From: Candidatus Omnitrophota bacterium
Lineage (GTDB): Bacteria > Omnitrophota > Omnitrophia > Omnitrophales > Aquincolibacteriaceae
Reading direction: 5' to 3'
Length of the DNA: 53,046 bases
Assembly: GCA_022705945.1 (NCBI GenBank)
Contig: JAKJDL010000001.1
Coordinates: 1 to 53,046, forward strand
Shown here: positions 25,202 to 34,149 of the stretch, in pieces
Layout: every line of letters starts with the position of its first letter
How positions within the stretch are numbered: position 1 is the first letter of the stretch
Translations under genes and position numbers: made by a program
Notes under the pieces: model-generated
Told to the model about the DNA's origin: nothing
Seen by the model: the letters and a program-made list of their open reading frames with translations, nothing else
The model's database searches: none

Positions 25202-26665
25202 TTATTTTGTGAAACGCGCCAGCAATTGCTGAAAAACCGTCATGTCCGCATCATTCGCAAGCACCAGCAAAACATCACCGCCCTCTATCACGGTTGACCC
25301 GGACGGAATAGTAAATCTGTTGTTACGTGAAATAAGCAAGATCAAACATTTCTCGGGAACATTCAATTCCTTGATCATCTTGCCTACCGCTTCGGAATTA
25401 TACGGCACGATAACATCCATCAACTCCGCGTCAATGCCTTCGACTTTCTCAAATTCTATCGGGTACCTCTTCTTGTCAAGCAAAGGCAGATCCAGTTTGA
25501 GCAGTTTCGAAACCATGGGGATTGATGTGCCTTGGACAAAAACAGACGCGATAACAATGAAAAACACAACATTAAAAATGGTTTGAGCCTGGTCTATACC
25601 GGCCGCCAGCGGAAACGTGGCCAGAATAATCGGAACCGAACCTCTTAAACCCACCCACGAAAGCATAATTTTTTTCGACATCGCGAAATTAAACGGCAGC
25701 AAACACAAAAGAACACTCACCGGGCGGGCAATAAACATGAGAATAAGCGTAACCAAGAGCCCCGCTCCAATCAGCGGAAGCAGATGGGACGGATAAACAA
25801 GCAATCCCAAAGTCACGAACATCGTAATCTGGCTGATCCAGGCCAAACCGTCGTGGAATTTCATGATAGATTTTTTGTTGGGAAATTCCGCCCGCCCCAG
25901 CCCGAGCCCCGCGAGGTAAACCGCGAGGATCCCGTTGCCTTTCAGGAAAACAGCGATGACATAGGTAAACAATACAAGCGAAATCGTTACGACCGGATAA
26001 AGCCCCTCGTAATCCAGCTTAAGCCGCTTGATCAAAAAAACGATTCCCCTCGCCATGACATAACCGATCAGCGCCCCCATCCCCATGTCCAGAAAGACTC
26101 TCGGAATGAGCGAAACGATTTCTGTGCTTTTTGCCGTCAGCAAACTCAGGAAACCCGTGGTCAGGAAGATAGCCATCGGGTCGTTGCTGCCCGACTCAAA
26201 TTCCAGGAGCGGCTTGAGCGGTTTCTTCAGGCTGATTCGTTTTGACCTTAAAATAGCAAATACCGCGGCGGCATCTGTGGATGAAACGATAGAGCCGAGC
26301 AATATTCCCTCAAGGATAGAAATTTTAAGGATATAAGCGGCAAACAACCCCGTTATGATCGCCGTGATAAACACCCCGACGGTTGAAAGCAAAACCCCGG
26401 GGAAAACAATCGGCTTTGTGTCTTTCCAGTTGGTATCAAGCCCGCCTGAAAAGATGATAAAGATAAGCGCCAGAACACCGATATTTTTCGCCTGCTGGGC
26501 GTTATCAAAATATATTTTGCCGATCCCCTCGGATCCGGCAAGCATTCCGATCGCCAAAAAAAGCAGTAAAACCGGCACCGCGAACTTATCCGAGATCTTG
26601 CTCGAAAGAGCGCTCGCGAACAGCAATACCGCCGCCCACAGCAAAACAGCTTCAAATGACCACAT
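25202..26665 (-). CDS. nhaP2: K+/H+ antiporter, CPA1 family, with C-terminal RCK_C domain
   Basis: The 487-residue protein is a cation:proton antiporter of the CPA1 family and should sit in the inner membrane, moving K+ (possibly Na+) against protons. About twelve hydrophobic helices fill residues 1-385, with typical antiporter blocks such as Gly-Gly-Leu-Asp-Thr near 75 and Ser-Thr-Asp-Ala-Ala-Ala near 130, followed by Glu/Ser/Asn-Asp-Pro-Met. The last 85 residues form an RCK_C (TrkA_C) domain, which in relatives binds a ligand such as a nucleotide and gates transport. E. coli NhaP2 is longer and carries a further C-terminal domain that is missing here. The gene stands alone, with its own terminator and a long upstream leader. 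Confidence 0.88.
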   Translation of the reverse strand: MWSFEAVLLWAAVLLFASALSSKISDKFAVPVLLLFLAIGMLAGSEGIGKIYFDNAQQAKNIGVLALIFIIFSGGLDTNWKDTKPIVFPGVLLSTVGVFITAIITGLFAAYILKISILEGILLGSIVSSTDAAAVFAILRSKRISLKKPLKPLLEFESGSNDPMAIFLTTGFLSLLTAKSTEIVSLIPRVFLDMGMGALIGYVMARGIVFLIKRLKLDYEGLYPVVTISLVLFTYVIAVFLKGNGILAVYLAGLGLGRAEFPNKKSIMKFHDGLAWISQITMFVTLGLLVYPSHLLPLIGAGLLVTLILMFIARPVSVLLCLLPFNFAMSKKIMLSWVGLRGSVPIILATFPLAAGIDQAQTIFNVVFFIVIASVFVQGTSIPMVSKLLKLDLPLLDKKRYPIEFEKVEGIDAELMDVIVPYNSEAVGKMIKELNVPEKCLILLISRNNRFTIPSGSTVIEGGDVLLVLANDADMTVFQQLLARFTK

Positions 26666-26719
26666 TCTAAAGAGACCCCTTACGCGCCATTCATTTCAAT
26701 TTCTTTGCCACAATGATTT

Positions 26720-26959
26720 TTATCCCCTCTGACCCGGCAAACGCCGGCTCCGCCGTAAATCCTCAGACGGCAACATCGTAACCCGCTCTCGCTTCCACTT
26801 TGTCGCTCTCCGGTAGCGGGAGCCGGGAAATGCTTTTGCGACCGTTTCGCACCTATCGGAAATACTGTTTCCGTCATACAAACGAGCGGCCTCAATCGGC
26901 TTCCTCTTAAAGTCCTTCCCGAACTTCCTCCGGCTCTTCGCGATGCACCCTTTTTCAAA
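26720..26959 (-). pseudogene. Decayed IS3-type OrfA-like transposase fragment
   Basis: An open stretch of 79 codons ending TAA at 26720 has no ATG, GTG or TTG start in frame. Its first part, Lys-Ser-Arg-Arg-Lys-Phe-x-x-x-Phe-Lys-Arg-x-x-Ile-Glu-Ala-Ala-Arg-Leu-Tyr, looks like the N-terminal helix-turn-helix of IS3-family OrfA proteins. The middle then appears shortened, with Lys-Ala-Phe-Pro-Gly-Ser and a basic Arg-rich tail as in OrfA linkers. It lies between tRNA-Ala and the antiporter and would form most of the antiporter leader. No terminal inverted repeats or OrfB were seen, so this would be a relic. The alternative is a structured leader RNA: several perfect short hairpins occur here. 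Confidence 0.4.
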
Positions 26960-26968
26960 GGCTGAGGG

Positions 26969-26996
26969 ATTATTCTATCAAATCCTTTTACGTCAA
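26969..26996 (-). promoter_or_regulatory. Candidate promoter of the antiporter gene
   Basis: Minus strand TTGACG (26991-26996), 16-bp spacer, AATAAT (26969-26974). Transcription from here would give a leader of roughly 295 nt before the antiporter ATG at 26665. It may instead be the old promoter of the decayed transposase fragment. Confidence 0.35.
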
Positions 26997-27120
26997 ATCG
27001 TAAAACTTTCGGGGTAAATTTCAGTCCGTTTTTGATTCCTGTGCGAATTGACAAAAATCCGGGCAGGCCAGCCGCAAAAAAATCTTCTACCTCTTTTGCC
27101 GGGGAAGAACCGGATAAAAC

Positions 27121-27196
27121 TGGTGGACCTGAGGAGGATCGAACTCCTGACCTCCGCAATGCGAATGCGGCGCTCTCCCAGCTGAGCTACAGGCCC
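27121..27196 (-). tRNA. tRNA-Ala (anticodon CGC)
   Basis: The minus strand folds into a full cloverleaf of 76 nt with the CCA end encoded. The acceptor stem GGGCCTG/CAGGTCC contains the G3:U70 wobble pair that identifies tRNA-Ala. The anticodon stem CCGCA/TGCGG closes the loop TTCGCAT, giving anticodon CGC, which reads GCG. The T arm has the usual TTCGATC loop. It lies about 40 bp downstream of the alpha/beta hydrolase gene. Confidence 0.97.
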
Positions 27197-27235
27197 ACGA
27201 AAAAAGATGAAAAAAACGTGTGAGGGGCGACGTAA

Positions 27236-28078
27236 TTATACACATTCTTCCAGAATTGTCTTCAAAACATTGAAGGCGCGGTCCTGCCCCGTCTCGTTAA
27301 ATATTTCGTGATAAAAATCGTCAAATCCGAAGCATTCTTTACTCGGCGCGATAAGCCGGTCAAAAAACTTGCGGGACGCTCCGGTATCCACGACACGATC
27401 CTTCCCCGCAAGAAGCAGAATCACCGGACAGGGCGCGACGATCGACTCCGCGCGCCGGAGGGAAACAATCCGATCAAAAATTGATCCGATCAGACGCGCT
27501 GAAATCCGCCGTTTGATAAGCGGATCGGCTCGATACAGACGGCACTCTTCGGGGTCGTGGCTTAGATGTTTGGGAATCACGGGATTCCGGTAAATATGGT
27601 CCGGGAGCAGAAAACCGATAATCCGGTTCACAGATCTCCAGAAACCAAGACCCGGGAAACCGAGGAAGGGAGCGGAAAGAATCAGGCGTTTCACCTGTTT
27701 CGGGTTTCGTCTCGCCCATTCCAGCGCGACAAGTCCGCCCAGGCTATGCCCCAAAAGGATAAACTCGCCTTTAACCCTGTAGCGGTTCCGGACAAACCGG
27801 GCAAAACTCGTAACATCACTGAGATAATCGTCAAAATCGCGGGCTTCTTCGGAGCGATCCCGATCCGCCGAAGTCCCCATCCCGCGGTAATTCATGACCG
27901 CGATCCGAAGCGGCAAAACTTTAAGTTTTTCCGCGAACTTGACATAGCGGCCAGAATGTTCGCCGTATCCGTGAAGGATCAGGAGCGTTTTGGAAGCGTT
28001 CGGAACGTCCCGAATCCGGCACAAAAGCCGAACTCCGTCCGGCCCCTGAAACCCCTCTTCAATCCAATGCTCGCTCAT
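27236..28078 (-). CDS. Alpha/beta hydrolase, monoacylglycerol-lipase type
   Basis: Predicted cytoplasmic serine hydrolase of the Hydrolase_4 (monoglyceride lipase/lysophospholipase) type, 280 residues. Leu-His-Gly-Tyr-Gly-Glu-His near 35-41 is the oxyanion-side motif, Gly-His-Ser-Leu-Gly (110-114) gives nucleophile Ser112, and Asp227 (Gly-Lys-Asp) and His257 (Tyr-His-Glu) complete the triad. I chose the ATG at 28078 because it overlaps the stop of the acyl-CoA synthetase gene as ATGA, which implies translational coupling; starts further upstream would run inside that gene. Coupling to an acyl-CoA synthetase suggests release of fatty acids from lipids followed by activation. The exact substrate is not visible. 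Confidence 0.85.
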   Translation of the reverse strand: MSEHWIEEGFQGPDGVRLLCRIRDVPNASKTLLILHGYGEHSGRYVKFAEKLKVLPLRIAVMNYRGMGTSADRDRSEEARDFDDYLSDVTSFARFVRNRYRVKGEFILLGHSLGGLVALEWARRNPKQVKRLILSAPFLGFPGLGFWRSVNRIIGFLLPDHIYRNPVIPKHLSHDPEECRLYRADPLIKRRISARLIGSIFDRIVSLRRAESIVAPCPVILLLAGKDRVVDTGASRKFFDRLIAPSKECFGFDDFYHEIFNETGQDRAFNVLKTILEECV

Positions 28079-29952
28079 GGACATCCCGTACCGGCATCTT
28101 TGGAGGAAGCGGCCGCCCACCGATCATCAGTCCGTTGATATAAGGCATCAATAATGTCCCGATATTTTTCTATCACGGCTCGCCTTTTGATCTTGAGCGT
28201 CGGCGTCAATTCTCCGCCGGCAATCGTAAATTCATCCTTGATCAGCTCAAATGCCTTAATCCGCTCGTAGCTCGCCAGGCCCTCCAGACAGGCATCAAGC
28301 CGGCGGCGCACAAACTCATAGGTTTCGGTCCGCTTCAGCAGTGCGGCATATTCCGGCTCCGATGACGCGCAAACGCCTGCGGCACGCATCAGATTCTCCC
28401 GGTTCAAAACCAGCAAGGCGCACAAATAGGGACGCTTGTCACCCACCACCATCACCCGAGAGAACAGACTATCCGACAAAATCCTTCCCTCGATATTGAG
28501 CGGTGCGACATTCTTGCCTCCGGCGGTTACGATAATATCCTTTTTCCTGTCCGTGATGCGCAGAAACCCATCCCTGTCAAAATACCCGATGTCGCCCGTA
28601 TAAAACCACCCGTCCCGCATAACTCCGGCTGTCGCTCCGGGATTTTTGAAGTAACCCTGCATAACACAGGGCCCTGATGTCATGATCTCCCCGTCTTCCG
28701 CGATCCTGACCCCGATACCCGCGATGGGTTTCCCCACTGTTCCGAATTTAAAATCTTCGAGAGCGTTCACGGCAAGCACGGGCGAGGTCTCGGTCAGGCC
28801 ATAGCCTTCGAGAACCATCATCGACAAAACGTGAAAAAATCTCGCGAGACGTTTCGAGAGCGGGGCGCCCCCGGAAACGAAGAAACGGATTCTTCCGCCC
28901 ATGGCCTTTCTGATCTTGTTGAAAACCGTCAATCCCGCGATCCCGTGAAAAAACGCAAGCCCGAACGGTATCTTGCGGCGGCGAATCCTTAGCTGGCTGA
29001 CGCGCATTCCTACCCGGGTGGCCCATTTAAAGAGGCCCTGTTTCCACCGGGGAGCGTTCGCAACCGCGTCGAGGATCTTCATGCGGGTTTTTTCATAAAA
29101 TCTCGGAACAGCGATCACAATCGTCGGCCGCACTTTGGCGATATCCTCGCCCACTGTCAGCATGTTTTCCGCGTAGGCGATCACCGCCCCGCGGGCGACC
29201 ATATAATAATATCCGGCCAGCCGTTCAAAAACATGGCTCAGGGGAAGACACGAAACAACCGAATCCCCTTCATCGACCTGGATCCTCCGGAACGAACCCT
29301 GATAATTCGCTATCAGATTCCGATGACTGAGCATGACTCCTTTCGGCAGACCCGTGGTCCCTGACGTGTAAATGATCGTTGCCGTATCATCCGCACGGAC
29401 TTTCCGGACGAGGGTGTCATAAAATCCGCCATAATTGAGCTCCATCAAACGCCCCCGATCTTCAAGGGTGGTCAGGGACAGCACCTCCGGAAAGCTTTCC
29501 GTAAAAAAACCGATCAGTCCGTCCCTGACGAACTGATCCCGGAATGGGAAAACCTTTTGAAGTTGATCGGAAGTTGAGACGAAAAAAGCTTTAAGCTCGG
29601 CGTGGTGAATAATATGGGCAATGTCATTTTCCGAAGAAGTCGCGTAAATCGGAACAAGCGCGGCACCCAGACTCATGGTCCCGAGATCGGCAAAAGTCCA
29701 TTCCGGACAGTTTTCAGAAAGGATTCCGACGCGGTCCCCTTTGCGGATGCCGAGCGCATGGAGTCCGAGGGCGACCCTCTTCACATGAGTTACCCAGTCC
29801 CGCCAGGAATAGGCGCCGGTAAATTCACCGTTGATTTTGTATCGCAGGGCGGTTCGCTCCCCGCAAATCATCGCCCTCTGAAGGAATACCGCGGGAAGAT
29901 TACTGTTTTCTTCGATTTCATCGAACGGAAATTGGGGACGTTTGAGAGCCAT
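28075..29952 (-). CDS. Long-chain acyl-CoA synthetase (AMP-forming)
   Basis: Activates long-chain fatty acids with ATP and CoA. The 625-residue protein has the AMP-binding P-loop Thr-Ser-Gly-Thr-Thr-Gly-Leu-Pro-Lys-Gly at 196-205, a Gly-Tyr-Gly-Leu-Thr-Glu-Thr adenylate motif in the middle, Tyr-Thr-Gly-Asp-Ile-Gly and Asp-Arg-Lys-Lys-Asp towards the C-terminal lid. Length and order fit the bacterial FadD15/ACSBG-type enzymes more than E. coli FadD. It overlaps the downstream hydrolase by 4 nt (ATGA) and starts 13 bp after a secreted coiled-coil protein gene. The enzyme could serve beta-oxidation with the nearby thiolase or feed phospholipid synthesis. Confidence 0.92.
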   Translation of the reverse strand: MALKRPQFPFDEIEENSNLPAVFLQRAMICGERTALRYKINGEFTGAYSWRDWVTHVKRVALGLHALGIRKGDRVGILSENCPEWTFADLGTMSLGAALVPIYATSSENDIAHIIHHAELKAFFVSTSDQLQKVFPFRDQFVRDGLIGFFTESFPEVLSLTTLEDRGRLMELNYGGFYDTLVRKVRADDTATIIYTSGTTGLPKGVMLSHRNLIANYQGSFRRIQVDEGDSVVSCLPLSHVFERLAGYYYMVARGAVIAYAENMLTVGEDIAKVRPTIVIAVPRFYEKTRMKILDAVANAPRWKQGLFKWATRVGMRVSQLRIRRRKIPFGLAFFHGIAGLTVFNKIRKAMGGRIRFFVSGGAPLSKRLARFFHVLSMMVLEGYGLTETSPVLAVNALEDFKFGTVGKPIAGIGVRIAEDGEIMTSGPCVMQGYFKNPGATAGVMRDGWFYTGDIGYFDRDGFLRITDRKKDIIVTAGGKNVAPLNIEGRILSDSLFSRVMVVGDKRPYLCALLVLNRENLMRAAGVCASSEPEYAALLKRTETYEFVRRRLDACLEGLASYERIKAFELIKDEFTIAGGELTPTLKIKRRAVIEKYRDIIDALYQRTDDRWAAASSKDAGTGCP

Positions 29953-29965
29953 ACGTCGGCTCAGA

Positions 29966-30625
29966 TCAGTTCCGCAGGCTTGACGATTCTTGGGACGGTT
30001 GGATCGCCCTGGCGGTAACCGGCTGGGAATCGGACGGTTTTCCGTTTAAAATGTCCCGGTTCCGAATCGTCTCCTCGTGAATGATCCGAAGCTTTTCCTG
30101 GGCAAGCAAAGCCTCCTTGCTCGGAGCTTTCCGTGAATCCTGGAGTGACTGGGAGGCTTCCAGTTGATCGAGTACCCGCTGATGGATCCGGGCCTGCTCC
30201 TGAATCCTCTGTAACTGCGCAGTTTGATCACCCTGGAGACTCTTGACCTTCGCGTTAAGCTCCAGTATCCGCTGAACCTCCTGGCGGATCTGTGTCACCT
30301 GGGGCGGCGTCGCGGCAGGAGGTGCCGGAGGGACATATCCTTCCCTTGCCTTTGGGACAGACGGCCCGGCGCGTGGGGGGAGATCCTGCGGCTTTTTGGC
30401 CGACTTGGTTATATTCGCTTTGGAAGATGCCGCCTTTTTCTCATCCATGAGTTCTTGACCGGTTTTGCGGCTGAAAAACTGAACGATCTTATCGCTCACG
30501 AAAGCCTGGGGCACCGGTGATATTCTGGTTTTTTTACCGGAGGATCCTGCTGCGGGCTCAGCCGCACCCGTATTAAGAATCAGCATAAGGGGAATTAGGA
30601 AAAAGAACAGCTCACGGCTTATCAA
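29966..30625 (-). CDS. Secreted coiled-coil protein of unknown function
   Basis: I do not recognise a family. The 219-residue product has a clear signal peptide (basic start, Leu/Phe/Ile-rich helix, Ala-Ala-Glu near 22), then a low-complexity Lys/Ser/Pro/Ala stretch with several prolines (residues about 65-105), and then a Gln/Leu/Glu-rich coiled coil (about 105-190). It would be periplasmic or surface exposed. The start is a TTG at 30625 with GAGGTG six bases upstream. It is the first gene of a likely transcript with the acyl-CoA synthetase and hydrolase. Confidence 0.65.
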   Translation of the reverse strand: MISRELFFFLIPLMLILNTGAAEPAAGSSGKKTRISPVPQAFVSDKIVQFFSRKTGQELMDEKKAASSKANITKSAKKPQDLPPRAGPSVPKAREGYVPPAPPAATPPQVTQIRQEVQRILELNAKVKSLQGDQTAQLQRIQEQARIHQRVLDQLEASQSLQDSRKAPSKEALLAQEKLRIIHEETIRNRDILNGKPSDSQPVTARAIQPSQESSSLRN

Positions 30626-30672
30626 GAAACACCTCGTTTTAATATGCTATCGTGGTTGAAACCAACGTCCTC

Positions 30673-30678
30673 ATTATA
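30673..30678 (-). promoter_or_regulatory. -10 element upstream of the secreted protein gene
   Basis: Minus-strand TATAAT at 30673-30678, about 48 bp upstream of the TTG start of the next gene. The corresponding -35 region is a T-rich hexamer with a poor match, so only the -10 box is well supported. Confidence 0.4.
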
Positions 30679-30724
30679 CCGCAAAGTACTGTATCGAAAA
30701 AATCCAATTTTTCTTGAACGGTCT

Positions 30725-31921
30725 TTAGTCACATCGTTCGAACAAAGCCGCGGCGCCCTGCCCTCCACCGATACAAAGAGCTGACATCCCTGCTACCAGC
30801 TGACGCCTTCTCATCTCATGAAGCAAAGTCACGACCAAACGCGCTCCCGTCGCGCCGACAGGATGCCCGAGAGCGATCCCGCCGCCGTTCACGTTGACCG
30901 AATCCCGATCGAGGCCAAGCTCCCGCTCCACGGCAAGGTATTGCGCGGCAAAAGCTTCATTGATCTCCCAGAGTGGAATATCCTTCCTCGTCCGCCCCTC
31001 GCGGGACAGGATTCTTTCAACAGCCGGAACGGGGCCAAGCCCCATCTGCGCCGGCTCAACACCGGTAAAAGAAATAGAGCGGAGCTTTCCAAAAACTTCC
31101 AGGCCAAGACCGTCCGCTTTACTTCGGGTCGTCACAATCATACCGGCTGCCCCGTCCGAGATCGGGCAGGCGTTGCCGGCCGTCACAGTGCCTTTTTCGG
31201 AAAACGCGGGAGGAAGCTGCCGAAGGACATCCGGTGTTGTCAGGGCGTTGGGCCCTTCATCCCTGGCAAACTTTATGACTTCTTTTTTCATCCCGGATCC
31301 GGAAAGATCCACCGGCAAGATTTCATCCCTGAATATGCCTCTCTCAGCCGCCGAACAAGCCCTCCGGTGGGATTCAACCGCGCAAGCATCCTGCTCTTCG
31401 CGGCTTATTTTATATTGCCGCGCCAGGAGATCGGCGGTTTCCCCCATCATCATTCCGGAGAGAGGATCCCGGAGGCCCTCCCATAGAGAATCGATCATCA
31501 TGGAATTTCTGATCCTTTTCCCGAACCTGAGGTCGCGGTTCACATAAGGAGCGGACGACATCACCTCGACTCCGCCGGCTATCACAATTTCGGCTTCGCC
31601 CGCACGAATCGCATGGGCCGCACTCGCAATCGCCTGAAGCCCGGACGCACAATTGCGGTTGACCGTAAACGCGGGAACCGCGACCGGGATACCGGCCTGC
31701 ACCGCGCATACGCGCGCCACATTCTGGGCATCTGCCTGCTGTCCGGCGCATCCGAGGATAACCTCGTCAATTTTTCCGGGATCGAGACCGGATCTCTGAA
31801 GGATGCCCTTGATCAAAATTGTCCCGAGAGCCTGATTCGTAAATCCCCGCAGGGCACCGCCAAGCTTCCCCTGCGCGGTCCGGCAAGGTGCGGCAATGAC
31901 GATATCTTTTTCGGATGTCAC
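30725..31921 (-). CDS. Acetyl-CoA C-acyltransferase (thiolase)
   Basis: Thiolase-family enzyme of 398 residues that either cleaves 3-ketoacyl-CoA or condenses two acetyl-CoA. The nucleophilic cysteine lies in Asn-Arg-Asn-Cys-Ala-Ser-Gly near residue 90, the Asn-Glu-Ala-Phe-Ala block near 317, the catalytic His in Gly-His-Pro-Val-Gly-Ala-Thr-Gly near 349, and the second Cys in Cys-Ile-Gly-Gly-Gly near 380. All active-site residues are present. Start is GTG at 31921 with GGGAGGAG six bases upstream. With the acyl-CoA synthetase next door it suggests fatty-acid breakdown, but dehydrogenase and hydratase genes are not in the window. Confidence 0.92.
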   Translation of the reverse strand: MTSEKDIVIAAPCRTAQGKLGGALRGFTNQALGTILIKGILQRSGLDPGKIDEVILGCAGQQADAQNVARVCAVQAGIPVAVPAFTVNRNCASGLQAIASAAHAIRAGEAEIVIAGGVEVMSSAPYVNRDLRFGKRIRNSMMIDSLWEGLRDPLSGMMMGETADLLARQYKISREEQDACAVESHRRACSAAERGIFRDEILPVDLSGSGMKKEVIKFARDEGPNALTTPDVLRQLPPAFSEKGTVTAGNACPISDGAAGMIVTTRSKADGLGLEVFGKLRSISFTGVEPAQMGLGPVPAVERILSREGRTRKDIPLWEINEAFAAQYLAVERELGLDRDSVNVNGGGIALGHPVGATGARLVVTLLHEMRRRQLVAGMSALCIGGGQGAAALFERCD

Positions 31922-31949
31922 GCGATTCTCCTCCCGATAGACGACGGGG

Positions 31950-33986
31950 TTATTCTAGCAGAAGTCGCTTTATCTCGGCCAGCTGTTCCCGGGTCTTCGC
32001 TTCCCCTTCCGCGATAAACTTGTCGGAAGAAAAAAACTCGATCCAGTGGGCGTCCGGAACGGCCGCGTGAATAAAGATGTCCGCATCGCTCGCCTGCCTC
32101 TGCGCAATCTCATACTCCATGAACTGGATCGTATTCATCAGGGAGTTAAAAATGTTGCCGGAGTAACGCCTCTGCATCCTGTCAGCCGTCCGATGCCACA
32201 TCCGGCGCCAGGGCCCCTGTTTCCGGAGCTTTGCATGAAGCCTTTTGCGGCGGTTCTCGTTTCGAAGAATAAGGTCTTTAGGCCCCGGGAGAACATTCAC
32301 GGCAATGATTTTCCGGACACCCATGACTGAAAGGGATTTGATCGGGAGCGGGTCCAGGATACCGCCGTCCAGAAGATAACTCCCTTTATGAGAAAAGGGC
32401 CTAAAAAAGCCGGGTATGGAGATGGATGCCCGGAGCGCGTTCAGAAGATTGCCCGAATCAAACACGACTTCTTCCGAGGTCAGGAGGTCGGCCGCCGTTA
32501 CCTTGAGCGGGAGCCTCAGATCCTGGAAGCTCATATCCCTGAAATAGGGCTGAAGGAACTTCATGATTTGATTACCCTTGAAAAACCCCATATGAAGAGC
32601 CGAAAGATCCCTGAACCCAAGCAGCTTGAAAAAGGCGTTTTTTTTATTCAGCAGTTTTGCAATTTTTTCGATTTCATAAGAATCGAGACCGGCCGCCCAA
32701 AAGGCGCCCATCAAGGCTCCGATGCTGGATCCGGCAATGATATCGATCGGTATCTTCTCCTGTTCGAGAACCCGGAGTACGCCGATATGGGCGAGTCCAT
32801 AAGCGGCACCGCTTCCGAGAACCAGCCCTACAAGGCGCTCCGACCACTCCCGGGCAAGGTAATTTACCATCCGCTCATAACGGTAACGCTGATACTGAAG
32901 CGACGGAAGCATCGAAAAAAGACGAATCTCAAAAGGCACCGGCGATGCGGGAATGTCCCGCTCGGAAACCTTCTCTCCGTGCGGCATAATGATCCGGATC
33001 TCGTTTTTGTTGAACCCGTAATCGCGGCAAAGGTCCGCGACTTTGCCCGAGGCAAGAGAAAAAGCCTCGGCGCGTTTTTCCGCCCACAGATAAACGCGAT
33101 CTGAATAATTCAGAGCCTTGACCACTACCGGAGTTTCAACCGGCGGAAGGCAAAGCACCACGTAATCATACTGGTAACTCAGGTAAGTCAGGAGGGCCAC
33201 AAACTTTTTGTCATCGTTCCCGATCGATTCGTTCGGCACGAAACTCAAAAACTCAAAACCATGTCTGCTTTTTGTAATGGAGGAACACACCTCGGCTTCG
33301 CCCGAAAGCTTCATTGCGGCAAGATCAAAGTGTCCGTTTCCGGAACGAAGAATGTCAGGAGGAATGAACCGCGAAATCCTCCCGGAAAGGTCCATGACAA
33401 GCATACGCCCCCGGGTCACATCGCCAAGAGATGCCAAAAAATCGGTTAAGAACCGGCCCGCGGCCGCGGTCGGTTCATTGCAATAAAACGAAGCAATCCG
33501 AACTTCACGGCGGTGGTGACTGTAGCCAAGTTCGCCCCGCGTCAGATGCCTTCCCAGGGAACGGCTGAGATGCAGCGCAAAAGAAGGGATTTCCCTGATC
33601 AACTTATGAAAATTCTCCGTCGTGATCTTCAGAACGATCGCGTCCGTCTTGGCCTCCACGGTCGCGCTATGAACATTGCCCGTAAGAAGTGACGTTTCCC
33701 CGAAATGCTCTCCTCTGTAAAAATAAAGGATGGTATTTTCGGGTTCATTGGGCCGGGCCCTTGTAAAGAGACGGAAGCGGCCAGAAAAAATGATATAGAA
33801 AGCATCGGGCGGCGCCCCTTCTTCATAGACAATATCATTTTTTTTAAAACTGACCAGGCGGGAGCATTCCTCAATCAAATTCTGTTCGGAGGGCGAGAGG
33901 GAAGAAAAAAGAGGAATGGGATCGAACAGATACCCGTCCTTATCATCCGGGCGCAGTTTTTTACCGAAGGAAAAAAAGTTCGTCAT
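31950..33986 (-). CDS. cNMP-binding patatin-like phospholipase (NTE family)
   Basis: Three-part protein of 678 residues. Residues about 25-150 form a cyclic-nucleotide-binding fold (Glu-Gly-Ala-Pro-Pro-Asp-Ala-Phe-Tyr-Ile-Ile near 56-66, and Gly-Glu-Thr-Ser-Leu at 96-100). Residues about 160-335 resemble a degenerate ParA/MinD-type Rossmann domain without a Walker A. Residues about 385-590 are a patatin lipase with the oxyanion loop Gly-Ser-Gly-Ala-Ala-Tyr-Gly (391-397), Gly-Ser-Ser-Ile-Gly with Ser421, and Asp540 in Asp-Gly-Gly; Ser/Asp form the dyad. The layout matches the neuropathy-target-esterase/RssA group, which hydrolyses lysophospholipids. It probably works on membrane lipids from the cytoplasmic side, gated by a nucleotide or other ligand. 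Confidence 0.88.
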   Translation of the reverse strand: MTNFFSFGKKLRPDDKDGYLFDPIPLFSSLSPSEQNLIEECSRLVSFKKNDIVYEEGAPPDAFYIIFSGRFRLFTRARPNEPENTILYFYRGEHFGETSLLTGNVHSATVEAKTDAIVLKITTENFHKLIREIPSFALHLSRSLGRHLTRGELGYSHHRREVRIASFYCNEPTAAAGRFLTDFLASLGDVTRGRMLVMDLSGRISRFIPPDILRSGNGHFDLAAMKLSGEAEVCSSITKSRHGFEFLSFVPNESIGNDDKKFVALLTYLSYQYDYVVLCLPPVETPVVVKALNYSDRVYLWAEKRAEAFSLASGKVADLCRDYGFNKNEIRIIMPHGEKVSERDIPASPVPFEIRLFSMLPSLQYQRYRYERMVNYLAREWSERLVGLVLGSGAAYGLAHIGVLRVLEQEKIPIDIIAGSSIGALMGAFWAAGLDSYEIEKIAKLLNKKNAFFKLLGFRDLSALHMGFFKGNQIMKFLQPYFRDMSFQDLRLPLKVTAADLLTSEEVVFDSGNLLNALRASISIPGFFRPFSHKGSYLLDGGILDPLPIKSLSVMGVRKIIAVNVLPGPKDLILRNENRRKRLHAKLRKQGPWRRMWHRTADRMQRRYSGNIFNSLMNTIQFMEYEIAQRQASDADIFIHAAVPDAHWIEFFSSDKFIAEGEAKTREQLAEIKRLLLE

Positions 33987-34149
33987 GGAGAATCTATCGG
34001 CAAAAAATCCGGTTCCCCTTATACGTCTTTTAACCCGAGGCCTTCAGAGAAACGGTAAAACTTTATAAAAGACGGGGTAAAGAAACAAAACAGAGGAAGG
34101 AAAAGCTATACGCAAATAACCGGTCTGCGTCAGCTTATCCGCAGAGCCG

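Noticed and set aside
26666-26960. c-di-AMP (ydaO), c-di-GMP or RNase P RNA in the antiporter leader
   Set aside because: The region is hairpin-rich and sits before a potassium transporter, but I could not find the conserved core sequences of any of these RNAs.
26680-27159. Minus-strand ORF of 159 codons between the antiporter and the hydrolase
   Set aside because: It starts inside the tRNA-Ala gene and reads the decayed transposase region in a different frame; the product has no family features.
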